A DNA stretch of 64,000 nucleotides. Source: JANXMY01 sp964251675 (GTDB lineage: Bacteria > Armatimonadota > Armatimonadia > Armatimonadales > Capsulimonadaceae). This document shows, in pieces, positions 39,291 through 47,615 of this stretch (its first letter is position 1; every line of letters starts with the position of its first letter). The position numbers were made by a program, and so were the translations under genes. The stretch covers positions 1-64,000 of the forward strand of contig CAXUKS010000007.1 in assembly GCA_964251675.1 (NCBI GenBank). The letters run 5' to 3'. The notes below the pieces were generated by a model, which made no database searches, was not told the DNA's origin, and worked only from the letters and a program-made list of their open reading frames with translations.

Positions 39291-40170
39291 CGGGCAGGTC
39301 GTGACCGAGCTGGGCACGAAAGTTGATCTAGACAAAGATAAGGTGCAGTTTGATGGGCAGCTCATCCGGCAGCCTGCGCGGCGCTATTATCTGGCCCTGA
39401 ACAAGCCCAAAGGCGTGGTCTCGTCGCGCTCGGACCCGCACGCCGGACGGCTGGTGACGGATTTGGTGGACATCGGCGGCAAGCCCATGCTGCGCCCGGT
39501 GGGGCGGCTGGACGCCGACAGCGACGGGCTGATTTTTATGACCGACGACGGCGATTTCCTGTTCAAGATGACCCACCCCCGCTACCACGTCCCGAAGACC
39601 TACCGCGTGGAGGTGCAGGGCGTGCCCAATGCCGAGGCGCTGCAGCGGCTCCGCAAGGGAATCATGCTGGATGACGGCCTGACCCGGCCTGCTGAGAATG
39701 TGCGCCTGCTGCGCGGCAAAGAGAATGCCGACGGCACGGGCCGGGCCGCACTGGAACTCACGATTTATGAAGGCCGCAACAGGCAGGTGCGCCGGATGAT
39801 GCAGGCGCTTGGTCATAGCGTCACCCGCCTGACCCGCGTTCGCATCGGCGCGGTGCAGCTTTCCGGCTTGCCGCCCGGCGCCTGGCGTCACCTGACAGCG
39901 GGCGAGATTGAAACGCTCACCGCCGAGATCGCTCCGGAAAAGAAAGTTTTCCGCGTGCCCGCCGCCGCGCCCGCAGAAGAGACTGAACAGCCAACACCCA
40001 AACGTATTGAACCAAAAACGACCGTATCAAAGGAGATTTCCCCATGGCCCAAACCGCCACTTTCGACACCACCCAGGGCATCATCGTCGCACAGCTCGCT
40101 GAGGACGACGCGCCTCTCACCGTCGCAAACTTCGTCGAGCTTGCCGGACGCGGCTTCTACAACGGACTAA
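39196..40170 (+). CDS. pseudouridine synthase, RsuA/RluB family
   Basis: A 324-residue enzyme: S4 domain at the N terminus (ERLQKTLASAGIGSRRTCET), then the catalytic domain with VGRLDADSDGLIFMTDDGDF (the catalytic Asp in GRLD) and EGRNRQVRRMMQALGH. It makes pseudouridine in rRNA, probably 23S as RluB. The ATG follows TAAACT by 5 nt. The C-terminal 44 residues (after SKEI) are translated through the cyclophilin gene in another frame and look Pro/Ser-rich and non-conserved, so the ancestral stop may have been lost. Confidence 0.92.
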   Translation: MEERLQKTLASAGIGSRRTCETWIAQGRVRVNGQVVTELGTKVDLDKDKVQFDGQLIRQPARRYYLALNKPKGVVSSRSDPHAGRLVTDLVDIGGKPMLRPVGRLDADSDGLIFMTDDGDFLFKMTHPRYHVPKTYRVEVQGVPNAEALQRLRKGIMLDDGLTRPAENVRLLRGKENADGTGRAALELTIYEGRNRQVRRMMQALGHSVTRLTRVRIGAVQLSGLPPGAWRHLTAGEIETLTAEIAPEKKVFRVPAAAPAEETEQPTPKRIEPKTTVSKEISPWPKPPLSTPPRASSSHSSLRTTRLSPSQTSSSLPDAASTTD

Positions 40171-40490
40171 GCTTCCACCGCTACGTCGCTGGCTTCGTCA
40201 TTCAGGGCGGCGACCCCAGCGGCAACGGCACAGGCGGCTCCGGCAAAAACATCAAAGGCGAATTCACGCAGAACGGCGTGCCGAATACGCTCAAGCACGA
40301 CAAAGCTGGAGTGCTGTCTATGGCCCGCTCGGGCGCCCCTGACAGCGCCTCATCGCAGTTTTACTTTACCCTGGCCGCCGCACCGCACCTGGACGGCGGC
40401 TATGCCGCCTTCGGCACGGTGACGGAAGGTGTGGAAAATGTCCTGAAACTGCGGCAGGGCGACCGCATCAACACGGTGACAATTTCGTAG
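40044..40490 (+). CDS. peptidyl-prolyl cis-trans isomerase, cyclophilin type
   Basis: A 148-residue cytoplasmic cyclophilin: TQGIIVAQLAEDDAPLTVAN, YNGLSFHRYVAGFVIQGGDP (the catalytic Arg in FHR), GVLSMARSGAPDSASSQFYF and GYAAFGTVTEG. It catalyses Xaa-Pro isomerisation. A clear AAAGGAG precedes the ATG, although it starts inside the rluB-family gene (127-bp overlap). A terminator-like hairpin follows. Confidence 0.95.
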   Translation: MAQTATFDTTQGIIVAQLAEDDAPLTVANFVELAGRGFYNGLSFHRYVAGFVIQGGDPSGNGTGGSGKNIKGEFTQNGVPNTLKHDKAGVLSMARSGAPDSASSQFYFTLAAAPHLDGGYAAFGTVTEGVENVLKLRQGDRINTVTIS

Positions 40491-40502
40491 ACACCCCCAA
40501 GT

Positions 40503-40548
40503 GCGGCCCGGCTTGATCAGCGTATCAGGCTGGGCCGCGTTGTTTTTG
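40503..40548 (+). terminator. Rho-independent terminator after the cyclophilin gene
   Basis: GCGGCCC (40503-40509) pairs with GGGCCGC (40532-40538); the stem continues inward with GC and TGAT/ATCA, and TGTTTTTG follows. Confidence 0.75.
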
Positions 40549-40577
40549 CCTTGTTCATCTGCGAACCAGGGAACTTT

Positions 40578-40607
40578 TTGCCGACAATGAACGCTACCCT
40601 TTGTAAT
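40578..40607 (+). promoter_or_regulatory. promoter of the rpoE-like sigma operon
   Basis: TTGCCG (40578-40583), 18-bp spacer, TGTAAT (40602-40607). The transcript would start near 40614 and carry AGAGGA before the GTG at 40631. Confidence 0.5.
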
Positions 40608-40630
40608 TACGTCTCAGAGGAACAAGGGAC

Positions 40631-41242
40631 GTGCCTGGGGCTATGAGATTATTTTCGCGCTTCTCGCCCAAAGGCTCTGGGGACGGCGACTCAACTGAAG
40701 ACGATGTCGATGTCTTTGCCCGTCTGCTGGCCGCGCATGAGGACAAGCTGTACCGCGTGGCGTTTCGCATGACGGGGGATGCCGACGACGCGCAGGATCT
40801 GGTGCAGGACGCGCTGGTGGAGGCGTTCCGCTCGTTCAAGCGGTTTCAGCGCGGGACCTACTTCGACAAGTGGCTGTACCGGATCATGACCAACACGTTC
40901 ATTGATCGGCAGCGCCATCGCAAGCGGGTGGGGTATGTGGAGTCGCTGGATGCGCCGGTGGGGGGCGATGAGACGGGCGGCGGGCGCGAACTCCCCGACT
41001 GGGAAGCGGACCCGGCCCGGCAGGCGGAACGGGATGTGTTTCATGGTCCCATCCAGGCGGCGCTGGATTCTCTGCCACCGGAGTTTCGCATGGTCTTGAT
41101 TTTGGCCGACGTCGAAGAGTTTTCTTACGAAGAAGTCGCGGAAATGATGGGCACGCCGATTGGAACCGTCCGGTCCCGGCTGCACCGTGCCCGAACCATA
41201 ATGCGGCAAGCTCTGGGCGATAAAAACAGCCTGTACGAATAG
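40631..41242 (+). CDS. ECF sigma factor (RpoE-like)
   Basis: A 203-residue ECF sigma factor. Region 2: DDVDVFARLLAAHEDKLYRV, DADDAQDLVQDALVEAFRSF, DKWLYRIMTNTFIDRQRH. Region 4: FRMVLILADVEEFSYEEVAE, then MMGTPIGTVRSRLHRAR. It is followed by an anti-sigma and an RseB-like gene, the SigE/RseA/RseB envelope-stress layout. The GTG at 40631 has AGAGGA 9 nt upstream; an ATG at 40643 is the alternative. Confidence 0.94.
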   Translation: MPGAMRLFSRFSPKGSGDGDSTEDDVDVFARLLAAHEDKLYRVAFRMTGDADDAQDLVQDALVEAFRSFKRFQRGTYFDKWLYRIMTNTFIDRQRHRKRVGYVESLDAPVGGDETGGGRELPDWEADPARQAERDVFHGPIQAALDSLPPEFRMVLILADVEEFSYEEVAEMMGTPIGTVRSRLHRARTIMRQALGDKNSLYE

Positions 41243-41249
41243 CACAATA

Positions 41250-41807
41250 ATGAACAATACACAGCACCCACAGGGGGAATATCTCTCGGCCTATGCCGAC
41301 CACCGGCTGGATGTGGCGCGGATGCGTGACATTGGCCTGCATCTGGGGCAGTGCGCCGACTGTAAGCAGGAAGTTAAGCGGTTCAAAGAGCTTCGTGCCG
41401 GGCTGCGTGGCCTGCCCGCGCCGCCGCCACCCCCGCAGTTCTGGAGCGATGCTTACCGGCGCCTGCGGGTGGAGCAGCAGGCCCGCACGGCCCGGCCTCG
41501 CCAGAGCGTGTTTGCGCCCGCCGGGCGGTGGGCGGCGGGCGTGGCGGCGGCAGCCGTGGCGGCTGGCCTGATGTTCTCCCCGCTGACACATGCGCCGACA
41601 GTCGCCCCGACAAGTGCGCCGCTCATTCTTACCGCGCCGGCGGCTCAGGACGTCTCCCCCGATGTCGCCGCGCTGGTCGCGTCGCACACGGACTCAGTTT
41701 CCTGCCTGCCGCTGGCGGATGTGGATCGTCAGAAGATGATTGCTGCGGATGCTCGCCAGGGGCCGGATCTGCCGGATATCGCGGACACTGCCGATGGCTC
41801 GTTTTAA
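41250..41807 (+). CDS. membrane anti-sigma factor (zf-HC2, RseA-like)
   Basis: A 185-residue protein. The N-terminal zinc-binding anti-sigma domain has the HxxxCxxC site in HLGQCADCKQEV (about residues 31-42). One transmembrane helix lies near residues 94-110 (WAAGVAAAAVAAGLMF). The periplasmic part is Ala/Thr/Pro-rich. It should hold the sigma factor at the membrane and release it after regulated proteolysis. It lies 7 bp after the sigma gene and overlaps the next gene by 14 bp. Confidence 0.9.
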   Translation: MNNTQHPQGEYLSAYADHRLDVARMRDIGLHLGQCADCKQEVKRFKELRAGLRGLPAPPPPPQFWSDAYRRLRVEQQARTARPRQSVFAPAGRWAAGVAAAAVAAGLMFSPLTHAPTVAPTSAPLILTAPAAQDVSPDVAALVASHTDSVSCLPLADVDRQKMIAADARQGPDLPDIADTADGSF

Positions 41808-42849
41808 TCTGATTTTAGTCCTTTGTGGGCTGCTGCTGGGCGGGCAGGCTTCTGCCGCGTCACCAGCACGGTCGTCCCCGAAGCCCCCTCCAAAAGCGCC
41901 GACGGTGGAAGCCCTTTTTATCAGCGTCCTGCATTCCGAAGAGTATGCGTACAAAGGGCGGCAGGTAACGACTTCCTGGCGCAGCGGCACGGCAAGCGAA
42001 GTGGAAGTGTTTCACAGGCCAGCGGAGCTGCGGCGGCTGCAATACCTGAACCCAGTCTCCCGGCGCGGACGCCTGCTGGTCAGCGACGGGCGGCAGGAAT
42101 GGCAGTATGACCCCCACAGCAATCTTCTGCGTCACCGCCGCCTGACACCGGGGGCGCTCGATGACGACGACAGCCTCAGCTATACTCTTCTCCGGGCCAA
42201 CTACGTGCTGTCGGTTGATCCCAGCCCGCATCGGTGGGCGGAGCGTGCGGTGTGGCTGGTCACCATCAAGCGGCCCGGCAGGCTGACCCTGGCCCGGCGT
42301 CTCTGGGTGGATACGGGAAGCGGACTGATCTTAAAGCGGGAGCATTACGGCGAAGATGGGCGGCTTGCAGTCACCATCGCATTTACGGATATTGCATACC
42401 ACCTCAAGCTCAGCCCGGCGCTGTTCAACCTGGGAGAGCTGGGCCGCCAGAAGGGCGTCAAACTGGTCGAGCTGCCGTCGCCCTGGGAAGCACCCGTGGC
42501 GCTGGCGGCGGCTGGCAGAGAGCTTCAGGGCAAGGCGCGGGCCTGGCCGCAGCTTGCGGGATACAGGCTGATTGGTGCGACAAAAACGGTGGTCAGCGGA
42601 CAGCCTTTGCTGCATCTGCGCTATTGCGATGGGCTGAACCTGGTGTCCGTGTTTGAACAGAGCCGCACGCAAACCCGGCGACCAACCTCCGTGCCGGGCC
42701 GTCTGATTCGACTTGGGATGACCCCGGCCTATTTAATGCAGCATGGGGCGCTGACGACGCTGAACTGGGACACGGCCACGCTGAACATTACCCTGATGGG
42801 GGAAGGAAGCCTGGCGCGGCTGCGGACGCTGGCGCTGGCGGCCCGTTGA
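41794..42849 (+). CDS. MucB/RseB-like periplasmic sigma-E regulator
   Basis: A 351-residue exported protein starting at ATG 41794 with signal peptide FNLILVLCGLLLGGQASAAS. The N-terminal lipoprotein-fold (LolA-like) region includes HSEEYAYKGRQVTTSW, VEVFHRPAELRRLQYL, DGRQEWQYDP and RRLWVDTGSGLILKREHYGE; a smaller C-terminal domain has YRLIGATKTVVSGQPLLHLR. This matches RseB-type proteins that sense lipids and protect the anti-sigma. Its 3' end overlaps the convergent TPR gene by 62 bp. Confidence 0.85.
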   Translation: MARFNLILVLCGLLLGGQASAASPARSSPKPPPKAPTVEALFISVLHSEEYAYKGRQVTTSWRSGTASEVEVFHRPAELRRLQYLNPVSRRGRLLVSDGRQEWQYDPHSNLLRHRRLTPGALDDDDSLSYTLLRANYVLSVDPSPHRWAERAVWLVTIKRPGRLTLARRLWVDTGSGLILKREHYGEDGRLAVTIAFTDIAYHLKLSPALFNLGELGRQKGVKLVELPSPWEAPVALAAAGRELQGKARAWPQLAGYRLIGATKTVVSGQPLLHLRYCDGLNLVSVFEQSRTQTRRPTSVPGRLIRLGMTPAYLMQHGALTTLNWDTATLNITLMGEGSLARLRTLALAAR

Positions 42850-43453
42850 GACCGGGCGCATCGGCAGCTTCCCGGATTTCCCGCTGGAGCGTGTGGCAGA
42901 GCCTTGTCATCAGATGACGCGAAAACTCGTCATTGGCCTGGGTCAGCCCCGCCTCGGCGTAGGGCAGGGCGTCGGCGGGCCGATGCTCGGTGTACGACAG
43001 CAGCATCGCCATTTCCCGGTACAGCTCCCACTCGTTCGGGTTTGCTTTCAGGCCAGCCCGCAGGACACGCTCCCCTTCGGCGGCGCGGCCAGTGCCCGGC
43101 AGGATCGCCCCGCCCATAATCTCATACGCCTGCACGAAATGCGGGTCCAGCGTGATGATCGTCTGCAGCAGCGGCAGCAGGCTTTCATTTTTGGACCAGT
43201 CGCCCCCCGTTGCCATAAATTGATGATGGTAGTGGTCGATCACCTTGCTCCACAGCAGGTTCGCCGCGACAATCCGAAACTCCCCGCCCGCCTGTGCCAC
43301 GGCGGCATCCCGGCCCTGCGCGGCGCTTGTCACCAGATAGCCCTGTGCCAGCCCGGTGGGCTGCGAGGCCGATTCAAAGCTGCCGGCCAGCGCCAGAAAT
43401 CCGGCGCACAGTGTCAGTGCGGGCAGCTTGCGCCGCCAGTGCTGCATTCCCAT
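42788..43453 (-). CDS. secreted TPR-like protein
   Basis: A 221-residue protein with an N-terminal signal or anchor (PALTLCAGFLALAGSFESAS) and TPR-like helical pairs (LDPHFVQAYEIMGGAILPGT, GERVLRAGLKANPNEWELYR, HRPADALPYAEAGLTQANDE). TPR domains bind protein partners. It is the last gene of the four-gene ABC exporter operon, 3 bp after its upstream neighbour. Confidence 0.75.
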   Translation of the reverse strand: MGMQHWRRKLPALTLCAGFLALAGSFESASQPTGLAQGYLVTSAAQGRDAAVAQAGGEFRIVAANLLWSKVIDHYHHQFMATGGDWSKNESLLPLLQTIITLDPHFVQAYEIMGGAILPGTGRAAEGERVLRAGLKANPNEWELYREMAMLLSYTEHRPADALPYAEAGLTQANDEFSRHLMTRLCHTLQREIREAADAPGLNGPPAPASAAAPGFLPPSG

Positions 43454-43456
43454 TTT

Positions 43457-43774
43457 TCAGACCGCCTTTCGCTGCTTCGCCGCTCGTCCGCGCCAGGACA
43501 AAATAACCACAGGCACAGACAGCAGGGCCATTGCCGCCATTTGCAGCCGCGCTTCCCGGCTGAACTGCGGGTCGCCCCAGTGTTCCAGAAGCTCGTCGCC
43601 GTCGCCGTCATCATACGCTACCGTGGCAGGGTGAGAAGCGGCAGGGTGAGAAGCGGCGGCGGGGTGGGGGGCGTCCGCCCGTGCGGCGCGGGGCGGCGCC
43701 AGCAGCGTCACCGAAGACAGCGCCAGCAGGATGCAGGGCAGGAGCGCCCACGGGGCGTGTTTGGCGATTGGCAT
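43457..43774 (-). CDS. hypothetical small membrane protein of the ABC operon
   Basis: A 105-residue protein with a hydrophobic N terminus (ALLPCILLALSSVTLLA), a short in-frame repeat (AAASHPAASHPA), an acidic patch (YDDGDGDELLEHWGD), and a C-terminal helix (MAALLSVPVV type) before a basic end. It lies 3 bp after the permease gene. No family recognised. Confidence 0.6.
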   Translation of the reverse strand: MPIAKHAPWALLPCILLALSSVTLLAPPRAARADAPHPAAASHPAASHPATVAYDDGDGDELLEHWGDPQFSREARLQMAAMALLSVPVVILSWRGRAAKQRKAV

Positions 43775-43777
43775 GGC

Positions 43778-44554
43778 CTAAAGCTCCTTCCGGGCAAACG
43801 ACAGCGAGGCCAGCGTCAGCATGGCTCCCGTGTAGCAGAGGCCGTAGGCCGCCGTCTGCCACAGATAGGCGTTCGGGACAATCAACCCGTGAACCATCGC
43901 GTCTTTGAAGTTGAAGGACTCCAGATTAGGCAGCAGGTGGTACAGCAGGCCAATGGTCAGCCGGTTGAACTCATTTTGAGGCCGCGCCATCAGTGAGGCA
44001 TACAGCGGAAACTTGACATTGCCCAGCAGGCATAGAAGAACGCTCAGAAACCAGGCCAGCGGCCAGGAAGTCAGGGTGGACAGCCACAGGGCCATTGCGC
44101 CCAGAATAGCCGTCTCCAGAAACAAATAGGGCAGCACGTACAGCAAAGTCCAGTTGATGCCTCCCAGATAGAATATCTGCAGAAACGCCACCGCCACCGC
44201 CATGACGCCCATGCCGACCGCGACCGTCCCCATTGCCCCGGCGAACTTGCCGCAGATAAACTGCCAGCGGGCCACGGGTTTGGCAATCACGGGATACACC
44301 GTTTTTTGCTCCACTTCGCCGGGCACGCCCGTCACCGTCACCGTGATCGCAATAATGGCGCTGACCAGAAACACGGAAAACAGGCAGAGGTCATTGAGCA
44401 TTTTGGCCTGCACATGCCGGTCAAATTTTGCCAGCGTGGCCGAGCCGAAGATCAAAAAGAGGGCAAACAGCATCAGGACATGAAAGACCTGCTTGCGGGC
44501 GCCTTCCAGCAGCGTGATTTTGCCGATGATACCGATATTTCGCAAAGCCTGCAT
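43778..44554 (-). CDS. ABC-2 type transporter permease
   Basis: A 258-residue permease with six hydrophobic segments, including VFHVLMLFALFLIFGSATLA, LFSVFLVSAIIAITVTVTGV and MGTVAVGMGVMAVAVAFLQI. The sequence EVEQKTVYPVIAKPVARWQF, located after helix 2, is typical of ABC-2/NosY-like permeases. It pairs with the ATPase 6 bp upstream. Substrate unknown; polysaccharide, drug and copper-enzyme maturation are all possible. Confidence 0.88.
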   Translation of the reverse strand: MQALRNIGIIGKITLLEGARKQVFHVLMLFALFLIFGSATLAKFDRHVQAKMLNDLCLFSVFLVSAIIAITVTVTGVPGEVEQKTVYPVIAKPVARWQFICGKFAGAMGTVAVGMGVMAVAVAFLQIFYLGGINWTLLYVLPYLFLETAILGAMALWLSTLTSWPLAWFLSVLLCLLGNVKFPLYASLMARPQNEFNRLTIGLLYHLLPNLESFNFKDAMVHGLIVPNAYLWQTAAYGLCYTGAMLTLASLSFARKEL

Positions 44555-44560
44555 TTTGTT

Positions 44561-45490
44561 TTATTCTCCCACCAGCCGCAAAAACGCATCTTCCAGCGTT
44601 TCCCGCCCCGGCGATACGCCCACCAGAACCGCCCGCCGCCGCTCCATAAGCTGCATTAAATCGTAAACCAGCCCCGTCGGCACGCGCAGAGCTGTCCCGC
44701 CGCCTTCCAGCGCCTCCGTTGTCCCGCCCCACTCAGCAACCTGCGCGGCCAGCACCGCATCGCGCTCCCCCGGCGCGATCAGCACCCGCACATCGCCCCG
44801 TTCCTGCGTGATTTCAGCGGGCGCTCCGCAGGCCACCAGCGTGCCGCGTGCCATCACGGCCACCCGGTCGCAGACCGGCTCCATCTCGGTCAGCAGGTGC
44901 GACGATAGGAAAATCGTTTTGCCTTCGGTTTTCAGCGCCAGCAGCAGCTCCCGCAGCTCTTTCCGGCCCACGGGATCCAGGCCAGACGACGGCTCATCCA
45001 TGATCAGCAAATCCGGGCTGCCGACCAGCGCAGCGGCCAAGCCCACGCGCTGCGTCATGCCTTTGGAGCATTTGGCGAGAATCTGATGACGGTTGTCCCA
45101 CATTTCGACTTGCTTCAGGCAGGCTTCCACGCGCCCGGCAGCGTCTCTGCCACTGAGGCCGGACAGCCCGGCGTGGGCGCGGACGACTTCCAGCGCCGAA
45201 AGAAACTTGGGGAAATACGGCTGTTCGGGCAGATAGCCGACCCGTGCCCGCGCCCGGTCATCGCTGACGGGCCTGCCAAAGAGCCACGCCTCGCCTTCGG
45301 TGGGCGCAATGAAACCGAGCAGCATCTTGATAGTAGTCGTCTTTCCTGCGCCGTTCGGGCCAAGAAAGCCAAAGAGGCTGCCTTCGGGTACGCCGAGCGT
45401 GAGATGGGACACGGCGACGCGCTTTGCCTTCTGGCGCGGCACGGGATATTCTTTGGAAAAGTTCTGGATGGAAATGGCTGGCTCAGACAT
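44561..45490 (-). CDS. ABC transporter ATP-binding protein
   Basis: A 309-residue ATPase: Walker A GPNGAGKTT, signature CSKGMTQRVGLAAALV, Walker B LLIMDEPSSGLDP, H-loop LSSHLLTEME. The C-terminal region after residue 220 resembles the DUF4162-type extension of ABC-2 exporters. It heads the operon ATPase-permease-small protein-TPR. Confidence 0.95.
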   Translation of the reverse strand: MSEPAISIQNFSKEYPVPRQKAKRVAVSHLTLGVPEGSLFGFLGPNGAGKTTTIKMLLGFIAPTEGEAWLFGRPVSDDRARARVGYLPEQPYFPKFLSALEVVRAHAGLSGLSGRDAAGRVEACLKQVEMWDNRHQILAKCSKGMTQRVGLAAALVGSPDLLIMDEPSSGLDPVGRKELRELLLALKTEGKTIFLSSHLLTEMEPVCDRVAVMARGTLVACGAPAEITQERGDVRVLIAPGERDAVLAAQVAEWGGTTEALEGGGTALRVPTGLVYDLMQLMERRRAVLVGVSPGRETLEDAFLRLVGE

Positions 45491-45541
45491 ACTGTCACTA
45501 TCGGCAGGAGCGGCGTTTTTCTTCAGGAGCAGTTTTTAGGG

Positions 45542-45547
45542 TACAAT
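45542..45547 (+). promoter_or_regulatory. -10 element of the rhodanese-rnd operon, leaderless arrangement
   Basis: TACAAT ends 5 nt before the ATG at 45553; no ribosome binding site between. The -35 region is weak (TTCTTC near 45519). Confidence 0.6.
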
Positions 45548-45552
45548 GCGCC

Positions 45553-45867
45553 ATGCCCTTTCACGAAATCAGCCCGCAGGATGTGCAGGCGCGGCTGGAA
45601 GCAGGCGAAACGCTGAACCTGGTCGATGTCCGTCAGCCCTGGGAGTATGCGCGGTATCATATCCCCGGCGCACAGCTTCTGCCGACAGATCGCTTCGCCG
45701 CTAATTACGTCGCGATCCTCCGCCCCAACGACGAAATCATCTGCATCTGCGAACACGGCGTTCGCAGCGAAGCTGCCGCCCGGTTTCTGGCCGCGCAGGG
45801 CTACGCGCATGCTGCCACGATGACCGGCGGCATGAGCGTTTATGGTGGGCCGGTAGAAACAGAATAA
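45553..45867 (+). CDS. rhodanese-like domain protein
   Basis: A 104-residue single rhodanese domain: LNLVDVRQPWEYARYHIPGA near the N terminus and the active-site loop CEHGVRS (Cys about residue 67, in IICICEHGVRSEAAARFL), followed by MTGGMSVYGG. Such domains carry persulfide sulfur. It is likely co-transcribed with rnd, 2 bp downstream. Confidence 0.93.
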   Translation: MPFHEISPQDVQARLEAGETLNLVDVRQPWEYARYHIPGAQLLPTDRFAANYVAILRPNDEIICICEHGVRSEAAARFLAAQGYAHAATMTGGMSVYGGPVETE

Positions 45868-45869
45868 CT

Positions 45870-47048
45870 ATGCCCCTTCAGCAATTAGAAACCGTTCGCA
45901 CCCCCGAAGCCCTCAAAAGCCTGTGCCAGTCTTTGGGCGAGGCGGGCCACTTCGCGCTGGATACCGAGTTTGTCGGTGAGCGGACCTATATTCCCCGCCT
46001 GTGCCTGGTACAGGTGGCGACTACCGAAATCATCGGCCTGGTGGACACGCTGGCTGTCCAGGACCTTGCCCCGCTGTGGGATCTGGTGTGCGACCCGGAC
46101 ATCGTTAAAGTGCTGCACGCGGCGCGGGAAGACCTGCGGCTGGCGTTCTTTGGCAGCGGCCGCCGTCAGCCCGTCAATATTTTTGATACGCAGATCGCCG
46201 CCGGGCTGGTGGGCCTGCCGTCGTACCCGCTGTCCTATGCGCGGCTGGCCGAGGCGATCATGGGAGTCAAGCTTTCCAAAGCTGAAACGCGCAGTGAGTG
46301 GGACCGCCGCCCCCTGACCCCCGCGCAGCTTGACTATGCCCGCGATGACGTGCGCTACCTGCTGCCCATTCAGGATAAAATCGGCGGCCTGCTGGCCCGG
46401 CTGGGGCGGACAGAGTGGATGACCGAGGAAATGGCCCGGTTTTCCGAGCCGCGCACCTATGAGACGGCTCCCGAAGAAGCCTACCTGCGCCTGCGGAATG
46501 CACGCGGGTTCAGCGCCCGCCTGACGGCGCTGCTCCGGGCCGTGGCGGCGTGGCGCGAAGACGAGGCGCGGGGGCGCGACGTGCCCGCCCGGTCGGTGCT
46601 GCGCGACGAGCTGTTGATTGAACTGGCACAGCGCCCGCCGCGCCGTTTGAATGATTTCACGCGCCTGCGCGGCTTCCCGCCGGGCGAGGAGGGCACGCTG
46701 GGGCCGCCGCTGCTGGATGCCTTGAACGTAGCCCGCGCCCTGCCGGAAGAGCAGTGGCCGCCGCCGCTGTCGCCGTCTGGACCGGAAGAGACGCCGCGTG
46801 AGCGGGCGCTGGGGGACCTGCTGTATGGCCTCGGGGAAGTGCTGTGTCTGGAGCGGGGCCTGGCGTCGGAGCTGGTGCTGACAAAAGCCGATGCTCTGGC
46901 CCTGGCACGGGGGCAGGAAGCCGGGGCACTGCTAACCGGGTGGCGGTCTGAGGCGGTCGGCGCGGATCTGGCGCGTCTGGCACGCGGCACAGCCACCGCC
47001 CGTATCGCTGTGACTCCGGAAAGCCTGTCTGTTATACTGGATTTCTGA
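45870..47048 (+). CDS. rnd: ribonuclease D
   Basis: A 392-residue DEDDy 3'-5' exonuclease that trims tRNA and other RNA 3' ends. Exo I: FALDTEFVGERTY; Exo II: KVLHAAREDLRLAFFG; Exo III: YARDDVRYLL. Two HRDC-like regions follow (about residues 210-300 and 300-380), with RNARGFSARLTALLRAVAAW and RRLNDFTRLRGFP. Length is normal. It starts 2 bp after the rhodanese gene. Confidence 0.95.
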   Translation: MPLQQLETVRTPEALKSLCQSLGEAGHFALDTEFVGERTYIPRLCLVQVATTEIIGLVDTLAVQDLAPLWDLVCDPDIVKVLHAAREDLRLAFFGSGRRQPVNIFDTQIAAGLVGLPSYPLSYARLAEAIMGVKLSKAETRSEWDRRPLTPAQLDYARDDVRYLLPIQDKIGGLLARLGRTEWMTEEMARFSEPRTYETAPEEAYLRLRNARGFSARLTALLRAVAAWREDEARGRDVPARSVLRDELLIELAQRPPRRLNDFTRLRGFPPGEEGTLGPPLLDALNVARALPEEQWPPPLSPSGPEETPRERALGDLLYGLGEVLCLERGLASELVLTKADALALARGQEAGALLTGWRSEAVGADLARLARGTATARIAVTPESLSVILDF

Positions 47049-47107
47049 AAATAACCGTTGATTACTGGTGAACTGTACCGAAGATAACAGATTTAGTACA
47101 GGCAGGC

Positions 47108-47521
47108 ATGGTATATATGGAAGACAAGACCTCCGAGATTTACGCGCAGATTGGTAGTGATGGCCCGTTTTATGCGCTTGTAGACCACTTTTATGCGGGT
47201 GTTGATGCCGATCCGGCGCTGCGCCCTCTGTATCCGTCGGACTTGACGCACGCTAAACAGCATCTGGCCTGGTTTCTGATCCAGCGATTTGGCGGGCCGA
47301 CTCGCTACGGCGAGGAGCGCGGCCACCCGCGCCTGCGGATGCGGCATATCCCGTTTCGCATCGGGCCAGAAGAAAGCGCCGCGTGGCTGCGGCACATGGG
47401 GAACGCTTTGGACGCCGTGCCGGAGTTTGCGCCGTTTCGCGCTGATCTGGACTGCTATTTTGCTGACTCTGCGGCGTTTATGATCAACCATTCAGAAGTG
47501 CCCGCCATCACGCTGAAATAA
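47108..47521 (+). CDS. truncated hemoglobin, group II (TrHbO type)
   Basis: A 137-residue two-on-two globin: FYALVDHFYAGVDADPALRP at the N terminus (B10 Tyr region), LAWFLIQRFGGPTRYGEERG, then RMRHIPFRIG with the proximal His and WLRHMGNAL with the group II G8 Trp. It binds O2 or NO, probably for redox protection. A second ATG at 47117 is possible. It lies 59 bp after rnd. Confidence 0.93.
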   Translation: MVYMEDKTSEIYAQIGSDGPFYALVDHFYAGVDADPALRPLYPSDLTHAKQHLAWFLIQRFGGPTRYGEERGHPRLRMRHIPFRIGPEESAAWLRHMGNALDAVPEFAPFRADLDCYFADSAAFMINHSEVPAITLK

Positions 47522-47548
47522 TTACGTGATTTAGAGCGAAGCGCTTAG

Positions 47549-47565
47549 TTGGCACACTCCTTGCA
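47549..47565 (+). promoter_or_regulatory. sigma-54 (-24/-12) promoter
   Basis: TTGGCACACTCCTTGCA: the GG at 47551-47552 and GC at 47563-47564 are exactly 12 bp apart, and TGGCAC-N5-TTGCA matches the RpoN consensus closely. Predicted transcription start about 47576, 40 nt before the ATG of the PEP-CTERM-like gene at 47616. Confidence 0.85.
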
Positions 47566-47615
47566 CAGAAAACAAGTGTCCCGCAGATTTTTATTACCTA
47601 GGACCTGATTTTTTT

